Assembly: GCA_017939795.1 (NCBI GenBank)
Contig: JAGBAA010000033.1
Span: 1-64,000 of the forward strand
DNA from: Thermoguttaceae bacterium
Lineage (GTDB): Bacteria > Planctomycetota > Planctomycetia > Pirellulales > Thermoguttaceae
Direction of reading: 5' to 3'
Length of the DNA stretch: 64,000 nt
The notes beneath the pieces are model-generated. The model was not told where the DNA came from. It searched no databases and saw only the letters and a program-made list of their open reading frames with translations. The translations under genes were made by a program, and so were the position numbers. Shown here piece by piece: positions 43,377-51,685 of this stretch (positions within the stretch are counted from its first letter, which is position 1; each line of letters starts with the position of its first letter).

Positions 43377-44453
43377 ATGCAGACCGTTTCCGTTTCCCTT
43401 GCCGCGAATCCGTATGAGATCGTCATCTCGAGCGGCATTTTCCCGCAATTCGGCGAGTACTTCAAAAAATGGGTCCCTGGTGCCCGACAGGCGGTCGTCG
43501 TGACCGATACGAACGTGGAACCGCTTTACGGAATGAAGATCGCGGAGATCCTTGCGGATGCAGGCATCGCGAACGACCTGTGCGTCGTGGAAGCGGGTGA
43601 AGAGAGTAAATGCCCCGAAGTCGCGCAGATGCTCTGGGAGCGTCTCATCGAATGCGGAGCGGACCGAAAGACGGTCGTCGTGGCGGTCGGAGGCGGTGTC
43701 GTGGGCGATCTGGCCGGTTTCGTTGCGGCGACGCTGAATCGCGGGATTCCGTTCATTCAGGTCCCGACGACTCTTCTGGCGCAGGTGGACAGTTCCGTCG
43801 GCGGGAAGACCGGGATCAACATTCCGCAGGGAAAGAATCTGGTCGGTGCGTTCTGGCAGCCGAAGGGCGTGCTGATGGACATGACGTCCCTCCAGACGCT
43901 CGATGACCGGCAGTATCGCGCGGGGCTGGCGGAAGTCGTAAAGTACGGCGTCATCCTGGATGCGGATTTCTTCGCGTTTCTGGAGCAAAACATTTCGGCC
44001 GTCAATGCACGGCAGGAAGACGTTCTCGCCCGGATCATCGCCCGATCCTGCGAGCTGAAAGCCCAGATCGTGATCGAAGATGAACGGGAAACGTCCGGCC
44101 GGCGCGCGATCCTGAATTACGGCCACACGTTCGGACACGCGGTGGAGAAACTCTGCGGTTTCGGAACGTACCTGCACGGCGAGGCGGTCGGGATCGGGAT
44201 GAGTTTTGCCGCGAAACTCGCGATGAAGCTGGAACCGGAAAAGAAAGAGCTTCAGGAACTCTCCGAGCGGCAGGACGCGCTGCTCGAGGCGCTCCATATT
44301 CCGACGCAGGTCCCGGATCTTCCGCGTGATGCCGTCCTCTCGGCGATGCTGCACGACAAAAAGACGGAAAACGGCACCATCCGCTTCGTTTTGCCGAATC
44401 GGCTCGGCGAATGCGTCATGAAGACCGTCGAGGGAGTCGAATCGTTCATTTAA
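43377..44453 (+). CDS. aroB: 3-dehydroquinate synthase
   Basis: 358 aa; AAGG eight bases before the ATG. Second step of the shikimate pathway, converting DAHP to 3-dehydroquinate with NAD and a divalent metal. Motifs: GGGVVGDLAGFVAATLNRGI, QVPTTLLAQVDSSVGGKTGIN, and metal ligands in GLAEVVKYG (Glu) and NYGHTFGHAVE (His pair). Full length. The stop TAA lies inside a 17-bp tandem duplication. Probably last gene of the transcript from 41918, although the 55-bp gap before it could hold another promoter. Confidence 0.96.
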   Translation: MQTVSVSLAANPYEIVISSGIFPQFGEYFKKWVPGARQAVVVTDTNVEPLYGMKIAEILADAGIANDLCVVEAGEESKCPEVAQMLWERLIECGADRKTVVVAVGGGVVGDLAGFVAATLNRGIPFIQVPTTLLAQVDSSVGGKTGINIPQGKNLVGAFWQPKGVLMDMTSLQTLDDRQYRAGLAEVVKYGVILDADFFAFLEQNISAVNARQEDVLARIIARSCELKAQIVIEDERETSGRRAILNYGHTFGHAVEKLCGFGTYLHGEAVGIGMSFAAKLAMKLEPEKKELQELSERQDALLEALHIPTQVPDLPRDAVLSAMLHDKKTENGTIRFVLPNRLGECVMKTVEGVESFI

Positions 44454-44483
44454 TCGAATCGTTCATTTAATCGAATCGTTCAT
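44439..44483. repeat. 17-bp tandem duplication spanning the aroB stop
   Basis: GAATCGTTCATTTAATC occurs at 44439-44455 and 44456-44472, with a partial third copy GAATCGTTCAT at 44473-44483. The first copy encodes the last residues ESFI and the stop. Confidence 0.9.
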
Positions 44484-44542
44484 CGGAGCAGATCCATCCC
44501 GGAAACCGTTCATTCCATCCACGTATTCCTTTAAAAACAAAA

Positions 44543-44580
44543 CGGACAGGAACTTCGGCAAAACACACCGTTCCTGTCCG
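44543..44580. terminator. Hairpin terminator between converging aroB and HD genes
   Basis: CGGACAGGAAC (44543-44553) pairs perfectly with GTTCCTGTCCG (44570-44580). On the minus strand it is followed by TTTTGTTTTT; on the plus strand only by a weak T-run. Confidence 0.85.
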
Positions 44581-44600
44581 CGTATTCTTTTAGGAAGGCT

Positions 44601-45185
44601 CTACTCCGGCAGTGCGCAGATATTCTCGATCCGGCGTACGAGCGAATCCATTTCGAGAACGAGCGGTTTCGGCATTCCGGGAGTCAGGGCTTCAAACATG
44701 GCGCGGAAATACCATCCGATCTCCCTTCCGCCGTGAAAATATTGGAAAATTTCGTTCCCCATCTGACCATATTGCCGCAAAATACCGTTCATGTTGTCGA
44801 TCTTATCGCAGATCATGATCAGACGCGCATCCGCATCCGAATGGGCAGCGTGTGCAATGTGCGCCTCTTTTCGCGGACGCCAGTCGAGCTTCACTTCCGG
44901 ATCTTCCGTCAGGGAATCGCTGCACGCACGCACGAGCAAAGCGGTACGCTCACCAAAACGCTCAGAAATTTTCTGAAGCATCGCCTCACCGCCGCAGTCT
45001 TCTGCCGCATCATGCAGAAGAGCCGCAAGTGCCGTCTCTTCATTCTGCGCCCATTCCATGACCGCACCGCCGACACGCAGCAGATGGCTGACGTATGGAT
45101 CCTGATTCATTTTTCGCCGCTGCTGAGCATGGATCTCACAGATCCACGCGAGAGCTTCCACATAGCGTTTCGTCAGGTTCAGCAT
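44601..45185 (-). CDS. HD-domain phosphohydrolase (SpoT/MESH1-like)
   Basis: 194 aa; AGGAGG eight bases before the ATG. HD superfamily signature residues: His in YVSHLLRVGG, the paired His-Asp in LAALLHDAAEDCGG, and the later Asp in LIMICDKIDNM, in the order seen in SpoT and MESH1 (p)ppGpp hydrolases. No synthetase, TGS or ACT domain, so it is a stand-alone small hydrolase. Substrate (ppGpp or another nucleotide) is inferred from family resemblance only. It follows the TIM-barrel gene by 36 bp and is probably co-transcribed. Confidence 0.8.
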   Translation of the reverse strand: MLNLTKRYVEALAWICEIHAQQRRKMNQDPYVSHLLRVGGAVMEWAQNEETALAALLHDAAEDCGGEAMLQKISERFGERTALLVRACSDSLTEDPEVKLDWRPRKEAHIAHAAHSDADARLIMICDKIDNMNGILRQYGQMGNEIFQYFHGGREIGWYFRAMFEALTPGMPKPLVLEMDSLVRRIENICALPE

Positions 45186-45221
45186 TCCTGTTTCCTCCTG
45201 AAATTGGGATCAAAATTCGGC

Positions 45222-45980
45222 TTAAAGCAAACTTTCCAGCAAAAGACGCATTTTCCTCATTTCCTGCGCGACATCCAGGTCTTTTTCCGGCACGATGTCA
45301 ACACTCAGAGCACCGCGGTAGCCTTTCTGCTGGAGTTTCGCGATGATCTGACCGAATTCCATCTCCCCCTGACCGACACAGACCTGGAATTTCTTCTCTT
45401 TTGTATCGCGCAGCCGGACATGACTGACCAGATCCAGAATACTCTCGAAATTCGGCCGGTTTCCTTCCGGATATTTGTAGATAAAATGGCTTGGGTCAAG
45501 CGTCAGTTTCAGTCCCGGGACAAACGAACAGAGCGACTTCGCCGTCTCAATATCTTCCGTCAAACGCTCCCTTTCGGTCAAAAGTCCCAGCAGGATCCCG
45601 CGTTTGTTGGCCTCATCCATACACTTGCGGAGACGTTCCACTTCACGGTTAAACGGGAATCCCCACGGTGCGGACCGAACCGTCACGGTGACGACCTGCA
45701 TGACGCGGGCAAGTTTCAGACAGGCGATGAACTGGCGCACGTACTCCTCCGTATCCTCCGTATCGATCTCCACACTGAAACAGGTCGGATTCAGGCGGAA
45801 CAGATTCTTCAGCTGGCGATGGACTTCCGGCAGATGATGCTGAATGACGGAAGGTTTCAGATAGTCATTGGACTCATGAAACATCAGTTCCACGTGCGAA
45901 TATTCCAGATCCGCAATTTTTTCCAGCGCCTGTTCCAGGGGCATATTTCGGAAACAGTTGGTAGTTGCAGCAACAAACAC
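45222..45980 (-). CDS. Sugar phosphate isomerase/epimerase-like TIM barrel
   Basis: 252 aa. GTG start at 45980 chosen because AAAGGAG lies six bases upstream and the barrel begins at VFVAATTNCF; a frame to 46073 has no ribosome site and would start at the transcription start. AP-endonuclease-2/xylose-isomerase-like barrel: MPLEQALEKIADLEYSHVELMF, FSVEIDTEDTEEYVRQFI, LLGLLTERERLTEDIETA, KLTLDPSHF (metal-binding Asp and His), VRLRDTKEKKFQVCVGQGEMEF and GALSVDI. Metal-dependent sugar isomerase or epimerase of unknown substrate. First gene of a two-gene unit with the HD protein. Confidence 0.82.
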   Translation of the reverse strand: MFVAATTNCFRNMPLEQALEKIADLEYSHVELMFHESNDYLKPSVIQHHLPEVHRQLKNLFRLNPTCFSVEIDTEDTEEYVRQFIACLKLARVMQVVTVTVRSAPWGFPFNREVERLRKCMDEANKRGILLGLLTERERLTEDIETAKSLCSFVPGLKLTLDPSHFIYKYPEGNRPNFESILDLVSHVRLRDTKEKKFQVCVGQGEMEFGQIIAKLQQKGYRGALSVDIVPEKDLDVAQEMRKMRLLLESLL

Positions 45981-46080
45981 CTGGTTCTCCTTTAAACACT
46001 TGACGAAAATGATCTCCTTTTCGGACGGCTCCGTTCCATGGAGACCGGTGCTTCCGAAACAGGAAACGCTCACAGCGCAT

Positions 46081-46108
46081 AGTTTACGAAATTTTCAGGA
46101 TTCTGCAA
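46081..46108 (-). promoter_or_regulatory. Promoter of the TIM-barrel/HD operon
   Basis: On the minus strand TTGCAG (46103-46108), 16-bp spacer, TAAACT (46081-46086); predicted start near 46074. Confidence 0.5.
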
Positions 46109-46321
46109 GAGCAATTTTCGATTTCCGGCAACTTTTTTGCCAAAATCCCCCAAACAGTGAAAGATTTCCGGAAAATTTCTTTTCCCATATTTTTCTATCT
46201 ACGTCCAGAAGGAAAAATAAAATATTTCACGAAACAGGAAAATTTTCAAAAAAATGAAGCCATTCTCTTTCAAAAATTTAACGGAGCAGCGGAAAAAATG
46301 AAAAAAAATGTCTCTTCCCTA

Positions 46322-46350
46322 TTGGTCAATTTGTCCTGATGTGTTATACT
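46322..46350 (+). promoter_or_regulatory. Promoter of sppA
   Basis: TTGGTC (46322-46327), 17-bp spacer, TATACT (46345-46350). The rest of the 46109-46440 gap is AT-rich without gene. Confidence 0.5.
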
Positions 46351-46440
46351 TAGCGTATCGTATATCTTTTTTTGCGGTCAAGTTCAGCCTGATAAGCAAA
46401 GAAAAACAAAATTCCAACATAAAAAAGGAAAACAAAACCA

Positions 46441-47640
46441 ATGTCCGAAAATCTGAACTCTGAATCATTCATGGAGTCCGGCGCGTCGGCCATGAACCAG
46501 AACCCATATACCGTCTCTGCTTCATCGACTCCTGCAAGATCATTCGTTCCCCCGACGTCTTCAACACCGGCCTCCATGCCGTCCGCGCAGCTTCCTCCGA
46601 CACAACCGGCTCCGATCCTGGTTCCGACTCGCGGAGGCTGGGCTGCTCCATTTTTTTCCGGCTGTACGCTGGGATGTTCCGGATGTCTTGTGCCGTTCAT
46701 GCTGTTTCTCATTTTCTGTGCGGTCCTCGGCATGTCGCTGGATACGTCCCTCACTCGAACGGTACTCTCTGGACCGTCCGATGCATTCCGATCTTCCAAT
46801 ACACCCGGAGCCGCCGATCCTTCCATCCCCAAAATCGCGGTCATTGAGATCAGTGAGACCATCATGGAGGACGACGGATTCATTGCGGATCAGATCAACG
46901 ATGTTTTTAAAGATCCCTCGATCAAAGGCATCGTCCTGCGAATGAACACACCGGGCGGTTCCGTCAGTACTAGTGACCTTTTTTACCATCGTCTGACGAA
47001 ACTTCGCAAAGAACGCAACATTCCCATCGTCGTCAGCATGGGCGGCGTCTGCGCGAGCGGCGGGTACTATATCGCCATGGCATGCGGCACGGAAAATGAA
47101 AACGTTCTCTTTGCTGAACCGACGACCTGGACCGGCTCCATCGGCGTCATCATCAACAGCTATGATTTTTCCGGACTTGCCGATAAAGTCGGGATCAAGG
47201 AAGATCCTGTCAAAAGCCATGAACTCAAAGGCATGGGCAGCATGACTCGGCCGATGACCGAGAAGGAACGTGCGATCTTCCAGCGTCTGGTCGACACGGC
47301 CTTCAGTCGTTTTAAAGAGGTCGTTTACTCCGGAAGAAAAAAGTTCGCGGATGATCCGGACTCTCTCACGCCTTTGGCGACAGGAGAGGTCTTCACGACA
47401 CAGGAAGCCATTCAAAACGGACTGGTCGACCGTGAAGGATACCTGGAAGATGCCGTTGACCGGGCGATCGAGCTGGCGGGACTTTCAAAAGAAACGACAC
47501 AGGTCTTCATCTACGAACCAGAGCAGACGCTTTCGGATCTCATGTCTGCGGCACAGGAAAAACTGATCCAATCGCCAGCAGATAACGTCCGTGAAATGAT
47601 GGTCCCGCGCGCTTGCTATCTCTGGCAAGTCAAAAACTGA
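46441..47640 (+). CDS. sppA: Signal peptide peptidase SppA (S49 family)
   Basis: 399 aa. The N-terminal 65 residues are Ser/Pro/Thr-rich and soluble, followed by one membrane helix (about 80-100, containing GCTLGCSGCLVPFMLFLIF). Serine protease domain: PSIKGIVLRMNTPGGSVSTSD, nucleophile Ser in GGVCASGGYYIAMACG, PTTWTGSIGVII, and general-base Lys in SHELKGMGSMTRPMT. Shorter than E. coli SppA (618 aa) and nearer the single-domain SppA of Bacillus, so it likely forms an octamer. Degrades signal peptides in the membrane. The ATG has only AAGGA at about twelve bases. Confidence 0.92.
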   Translation: MSENLNSESFMESGASAMNQNPYTVSASSTPARSFVPPTSSTPASMPSAQLPPTQPAPILVPTRGGWAAPFFSGCTLGCSGCLVPFMLFLIFCAVLGMSLDTSLTRTVLSGPSDAFRSSNTPGAADPSIPKIAVIEISETIMEDDGFIADQINDVFKDPSIKGIVLRMNTPGGSVSTSDLFYHRLTKLRKERNIPIVVSMGGVCASGGYYIAMACGTENENVLFAEPTTWTGSIGVIINSYDFSGLADKVGIKEDPVKSHELKGMGSMTRPMTEKERAIFQRLVDTAFSRFKEVVYSGRKKFADDPDSLTPLATGEVFTTQEAIQNGLVDREGYLEDAVDRAIELAGLSKETTQVFIYEPEQTLSDLMSAAQEKLIQSPADNVREMMVPRACYLWQVKN

Positions 47641-47814
47641 GATCAGCTCCACACGGAGACTGGTACTCAAACGGAGACTGGTCCCCATATAAAACAGGAA
47701 AGAGGCGGCATGAAACGCAGGACGTTATCTCCGCCGCCGCTCTTTCCGACTGGATCTGTATTTGCCGATCCGCATCACCAATACATTCAGATACGATAAA
47801 ACGGAGAGAATTCC

Positions 47815-48729
47815 ATGTATTTAGACCGTTTTTTGCCCTCAAAACTTTCCCTGACACTCCTTGCAGCGGGATTGTGCTCTGCCCCGGCATTCGCTCAAAC
47901 AGCGGGCGGAAATTCCTATTCTCCGGCACAGCCGTTTGCCAGAGCACAGGCAATGCAGACTCCGGGAACTCCAGCGTCGGCGGCTCCGGCGGCGGCACCG
48001 ATCGTTCAGCAAGCTGACGGCACTCTGGAACGTCCGCTCCCCGTTCCGTTCGTACTTTCGGCCGAAGAGCAGGCACAGACGGACGCGATCCTGAATCGCT
48101 GGGAGAAATTCAGCACCGCGATCGAAACATTTGAAACGGAATTCCGCCGTCTCAAATACACGCGTGCTCTGGACAGTTCTCAGCCGGTCACGATCGAAGA
48201 AAATGGCGAGATCCGCTACGAAGCACCGGACCACGGAATGTTTTCCGTCCTGACGAAAGATGGAGCACCTTCCGAAAAATGGATCTGCGACGGTGAATTC
48301 GTCTACGAGTACAAATACGCCCAGAAACAGATCGACAAATACACGCTTCCGCCGGAAATGCGCGGGAAAGCCATCACACAGGGACCGCTTCCGTTCCTGT
48401 TCGGCGCCTCCGCAGAAGAATTAAAAAGCCGATACTATATTCGCCACGTCCAGCCGGCGGCCAATCTGGCGCGCCCCGGTCAGTTCTGGCTGGAAGCCTA
48501 CCCGAAAAAATCGGAAGATGCGAGTGAATTTCAGCGTGCCGAGATCATCCTTTCTTTTGCAGCGGAAGTGCGTCCCATGGCCATCAAGCTCCATAAGAGC
48601 AACGAAGACCAGCACATCTACATTTTCGACCTGAAAGGGATGAAAGTCAACAAAACGAAACTGCTTCCCTCTACCTGGGAACCGACTGTCCCGGATAAAA
48701 TGAGGATGAAGGTCGTTCCGGTAGAATGA
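47815..48729 (+). CDS. Secreted planctomycete protein, TIGR03009/LolA-like
   Basis: 304 aa; GGAGA precedes the ATG. Signal peptide 1-27 ending in PAFAQ, then an Ala/Pro/Gln-rich linker to about residue 75. Residues about 85-300 follow the planctomycete-specific TIGR03009 pattern, a LolA-like half-barrel: DAILNRWEKFSTAIETFETEFRRLKY, DHGMFSV, EKWICDGEFVYEYKYAQKQIDKYTLPPEMRGKAITQGPLPFLFGAS, and DLKGMKVNKTKLLPSTWEP. It lies 174 bp after sppA with no terminator seen between, so read-through is possible. Lipoprotein-carrier activity is unproven for this family. Confidence 0.8.
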   Translation: MYLDRFLPSKLSLTLLAAGLCSAPAFAQTAGGNSYSPAQPFARAQAMQTPGTPASAAPAAAPIVQQADGTLERPLPVPFVLSAEEQAQTDAILNRWEKFSTAIETFETEFRRLKYTRALDSSQPVTIEENGEIRYEAPDHGMFSVLTKDGAPSEKWICDGEFVYEYKYAQKQIDKYTLPPEMRGKAITQGPLPFLFGASAEELKSRYYIRHVQPAANLARPGQFWLEAYPKKSEDASEFQRAEIILSFAAEVRPMAIKLHKSNEDQHIYIFDLKGMKVNKTKLLPSTWEPTVPDKMRMKVVPVE

Positions 48730-48782
48730 TCCGGCAGAAAAGTCCGGGAGATCCTGATTTTCTGCAAACTGAAAAATCTCTG

Positions 48783-48819
48783 CTCAGGAAACAGAACGTT
48801 CCGTTTCCTGAGTTTTTTT
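48783..48819 (+). terminator. Intrinsic terminator, 10-bp perfect stem
   Basis: CTCAGGAAAC (48783-48792) pairs with GTTTCCTGAG (48803-48812), then seven T. Confidence 0.92.
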
Positions 48820-48867
48820 GTGTCCGAAAACACCATCTGCATCGCCGCCTGGAGACACTCCGGTCTC

Positions 48868-49782
48868 TCAGATCTCCGGCAGCTGAAACTGAAGCGTTTC
48901 CCGACAGATCTCCCGCAGTTCCACATCCGCATCAAAATGCGTCCGGATCCAGGAAACGACGTCTTCCACGACCGACTCCGGAGCACTCGCACCCGCCGAG
49001 ACCAATACCGTCTGTTCCGGCGAGAACCATTCTTTCTGCAGATCGTCCGGTCCATCGACCAAATAGGCCGGAACATTCTTCCTCTCGGCAAGTTCACGCA
49101 GCCGCTGACTGTTTGAGCTGTTCCGGCTGCCGACGATCAGGACCAGATCCGCTTCCCCTGCCGTTTCACTCACCGCTTTTTGGCGATTCTGTGTCGCGAA
49201 GCAGATACAGTTCGTCTTTGGAGGGAGAATGTCTGGGAAACGCCGAGTCAGGACGTCAATGATCTTCTGCGCTTTATCGCCCGCCAGCGTCGTCTGCGTC
49301 AGGTAAGCGGCAGGCTTTCCATCCAAAAGGGAAACACGTTCCGCTTCCTCTGCCGATCCAAGAACGATCGTCGCCTCCGGTGCCTCTTCCACGATCCCGA
49401 CGATCTCGTCATGTCCGGCATGGCCAATGAGGAGGATCTGAAATCCGGCTTCCGCAAGCTGAACTGCCTGTCTGTGGATACGCGTCACCAGCGGACATGT
49501 CGCGTCCACGACACGGATCCCTTTTTCTTCGCAGCGTTTCCGGATCTTCGGCGAAACACCATGTGCCGAAAACATCAGATTCGCCCCATTCGGCACATCT
49601 TCGACCGAATCGACAAAAAGGACACCTAGCCTCCGAAATTCCTCCACGACCCACGTGTTGTGCACGATCTCATGAAAAACATAAAATGGCGTACCCCAGC
49701 GTTCCACGGCTTCATGAAGAGCTGAGATCGCCCGATTCACTCCGGCGCAAAAACCGCGCGGAGACACCAAAAGGATCTTCAT
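48868..49782 (-). CDS. ispH: 4-hydroxy-3-methylbut-2-enyl diphosphate reductase
   Basis: 304 aa; GAGG eight bases before the ATG. Last step of the MEP isoprenoid pathway, yielding IPP and DMAPP with a 4Fe-4S cluster. Cluster ligands C12 (GFCAGV), C96 (DATCPLV) and C194 (ICFATQNRQ); substrate His H41, H74 and H124 in HEIVHN, SAHGVS and HAGHDE. Family length. It lies 60 bp downstream of the secreted unknown on the same strand and may share its promoter. Confidence 0.97.
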   Translation of the reverse strand: MKILLVSPRGFCAGVNRAISALHEAVERWGTPFYVFHEIVHNTWVVEEFRRLGVLFVDSVEDVPNGANLMFSAHGVSPKIRKRCEEKGIRVVDATCPLVTRIHRQAVQLAEAGFQILLIGHAGHDEIVGIVEEAPEATIVLGSAEEAERVSLLDGKPAAYLTQTTLAGDKAQKIIDVLTRRFPDILPPKTNCICFATQNRQKAVSETAGEADLVLIVGSRNSSNSQRLRELAERKNVPAYLVDGPDDLQKEWFSPEQTVLVSAGASAPESVVEDVVSWIRTHFDADVELREICRETLQFQLPEI

Positions 49783-49842
49783 CCGGAATTCCTCTCCTGA
49801 AAAAACATTTTCTTCACCTGACCAGCCGAAAAATTTCCGACG

Positions 49843-51366
49843 CTATGGGAGCGGAAGCTGCTTCAGCTCAAACGGCATCCCGACCTCATAGATGCCGCCG
49901 GGACGCGGATACACGATCTCCCAGCCGGAAAGATCTTCAAGGATCTCCGGATCTGCCGGAAAGTAAAGATCCAACGCGATCTCATTGGGAGTCTGACGCC
50001 GAAGTTCCGAACGCTGCGCCGGAATGCTCCTGCCGTCTGGATGCCGAAGTTCCGCTTCATTCTCGTAGATCCACGTTCGATGCGATTCCAGCGCGTCATG
50101 CGGTTCCTCATATCGGTAGCGGATCGAGACCGTCAGGAATTCCTGCACGGTACGGCTTTTTTCCGCCGTATTTTCCGTACTTCCTTCTGCATTTTCTTCC
50201 GCACGCCCTTCCGCATTTCCGTCTTCTGCCGTCCGGGACGCTGCCGGTTTTTCATCCGTCCGCGTCTCCGTTTCACGAAAGACCTTTTCTGAGCGCAGAT
50301 CCGTCATGGTCACGAGCACCGATGCGGTACGCTGCGTCTCCGGAGGAAACGGCCTGTCCAGCTTCAGAGCGAGGTCTCCAAACGTAAAATCCTTCTTCGT
50401 CCCGCACGCAACGGCCGAAAAATTCCCGCGCAGCGTCACGAAACGGGCTTCCGCCGGGATCTTCCTGCCGGGAAGCGGCAGATCGCACACGGCACGAAAT
50501 TCACTCTGCCCGATGAGGATCTCTTGTTCCACGGACGGCAATTTCAGAGGTTTCGCCGTTCCGCTTTCCTCGGCAGAGTCCCCCTCTGCTCCGACCGGCC
50601 GGCCCTGCGCGTCAAAAAACTCCGCTTCCGTGAGCGTCAGGTACGCAAAAACCGGCTGGATCCGAGGCTCCCAGGCAAGTTCCAGCTGAAGGATCGTCCC
50701 CGGAGCGTCAGACGCCAAAAGAAGCGTCGACGTCGTTTTGAGCGGCTCAAGACGAAACGGTCCAAGATACGCGATCCGTTCATTTTCCGCAGCGTTTCTC
50801 GGCATTTCCCGATACGATCTCACCAGCCGAAGCCCTTTCCGGCCGGTCATGGTCTGCGGCTCAAGCTGGAATTCATCACAGAAGGAATCCAGAAATTCCC
50901 AGAACGGCACGGCTGCCCGTTCGCCGATTTTGCCGGTTTCCTGCACTCCGTTTTCCTCATCCCGCGGAGGATACACACTCCCGTCCGGCAGCGTGAACTC
51001 CACCTGATTCTGCGTCTGCTGAACGATTTTTTCCGCGATCTCATCCGTCGGAGTCCCGGCCTCCAGCGTCACGCGCCCAGCCTCCAGAGAATCCTCTGCC
51101 GTTTGACGCTCCAACTGGATCCGGACCCGGTTCAGCCGCATTTGGGCTTCGGGAGAACGGACAGACTCCGGCAAAAACGGCAGGACAGCCGGTCCAAACT
51201 CCAAAAGTTCCTTTTCCGCATCCGCCCGTTTTGCGGCAGACGGACTGCTCAGCGCCTTCACCAGCACACCGACGTTCGCTTCATTCGGCATCTCCGCCTG
51301 AACACACCACGGAGATGCTCCGATCCCGGCCGTCAAAAAAGCCGCGAGGATCAGACGATTTTTCAT
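49843..51366 (-). CDS. Secreted protein of unknown function, 507 aa
   Basis: ATG 51366 has GAGGAGG seven bases upstream; a longer frame to 51429 is not needed. Signal peptide 1-24 (MKNRLILAAFLTAGIG...CVQAE). Residues about 28-80 resemble a HEAT-type helix pair (LVKALSSPSAAKRADAEKELLEFGPAVLPFL). The rest is beta-rich with a Glu/Thr/Ala insert (about 375-405). WEFLDSFCDEFQLEPQTMTGRKGLRLV resembles a short helix-strand segment seen in other planctomycete secreted proteins, but I cannot name a domain. Likely periplasmic. Own promoter at 51441. Confidence 0.7.
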   Translation of the reverse strand: MKNRLILAAFLTAGIGASPWCVQAEMPNEANVGVLVKALSSPSAAKRADAEKELLEFGPAVLPFLPESVRSPEAQMRLNRVRIQLERQTAEDSLEAGRVTLEAGTPTDEIAEKIVQQTQNQVEFTLPDGSVYPPRDEENGVQETGKIGERAAVPFWEFLDSFCDEFQLEPQTMTGRKGLRLVRSYREMPRNAAENERIAYLGPFRLEPLKTTSTLLLASDAPGTILQLELAWEPRIQPVFAYLTLTEAEFFDAQGRPVGAEGDSAEESGTAKPLKLPSVEQEILIGQSEFRAVCDLPLPGRKIPAEARFVTLRGNFSAVACGTKKDFTFGDLALKLDRPFPPETQRTASVLVTMTDLRSEKVFRETETRTDEKPAASRTAEDGNAEGRAEENAEGSTENTAEKSRTVQEFLTVSIRYRYEEPHDALESHRTWIYENEAELRHPDGRSIPAQRSELRRQTPNEIALDLYFPADPEILEDLSGWEIVYPRPGGIYEVGMPFELKQLPLP

Positions 51367-51440
51367 GGCGGAACCTCCTCTCTGGAATTCTCTGAAACTT
51401 TCTTTTCTTTCACGATCCGCAGGACGCACGGATCTCTCTC

Positions 51441-51468
51441 ATTTTACCAAATCACGAACAAAATGCAA
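51441..51468 (-). promoter_or_regulatory. Promoter of the 49843-51366 gene
   Basis: On the minus strand TTGCAT (51463-51468), 16-bp spacer, TAAAAT (51441-51446). Confidence 0.55.
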
Positions 51469-51575
51469 GGGGAATCCTTCGGCATCCCGGCAAGACCGCA
51501 AGCCCGCATACCGCGCAAAATCAGCAAAATCGTCCTCTTTTTCCCATTCACCTCAAAAAAACTGGCGGGAAAGCA

Positions 51576-51604
51576 TTGACTTTTTTTGAAGCAGACGCTA
51601 AAAT
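51576..51604 (+). promoter_or_regulatory. Promoter of xylA, followed by an ATGACGTCAT palindrome
   Basis: TTGACT (51576-51581), 17-bp spacer, TAAAAT (51599-51604). The 10-bp palindrome ATGACGTCAT (51603-51612) spans the predicted start, where an operator would lie; a related TGACGTCAT occurs near 56199, ahead of the hom promoter. Confidence 0.6.
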
Positions 51605-51685
51605 GACGTCATCCTGAAATGTTTTTCATTTCAGATCCCTCAAATTTCCTATTCGATCGATTTATTTTACCCAAAGGAGTTCCGC

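Noticed and set aside
46350-46883. 177-aa minus-strand ORF with hydrophobic end, overlapping sppA
   Set aside because: It is antisense to conserved sppA coding sequence and most of it mirrors that gene's codons.
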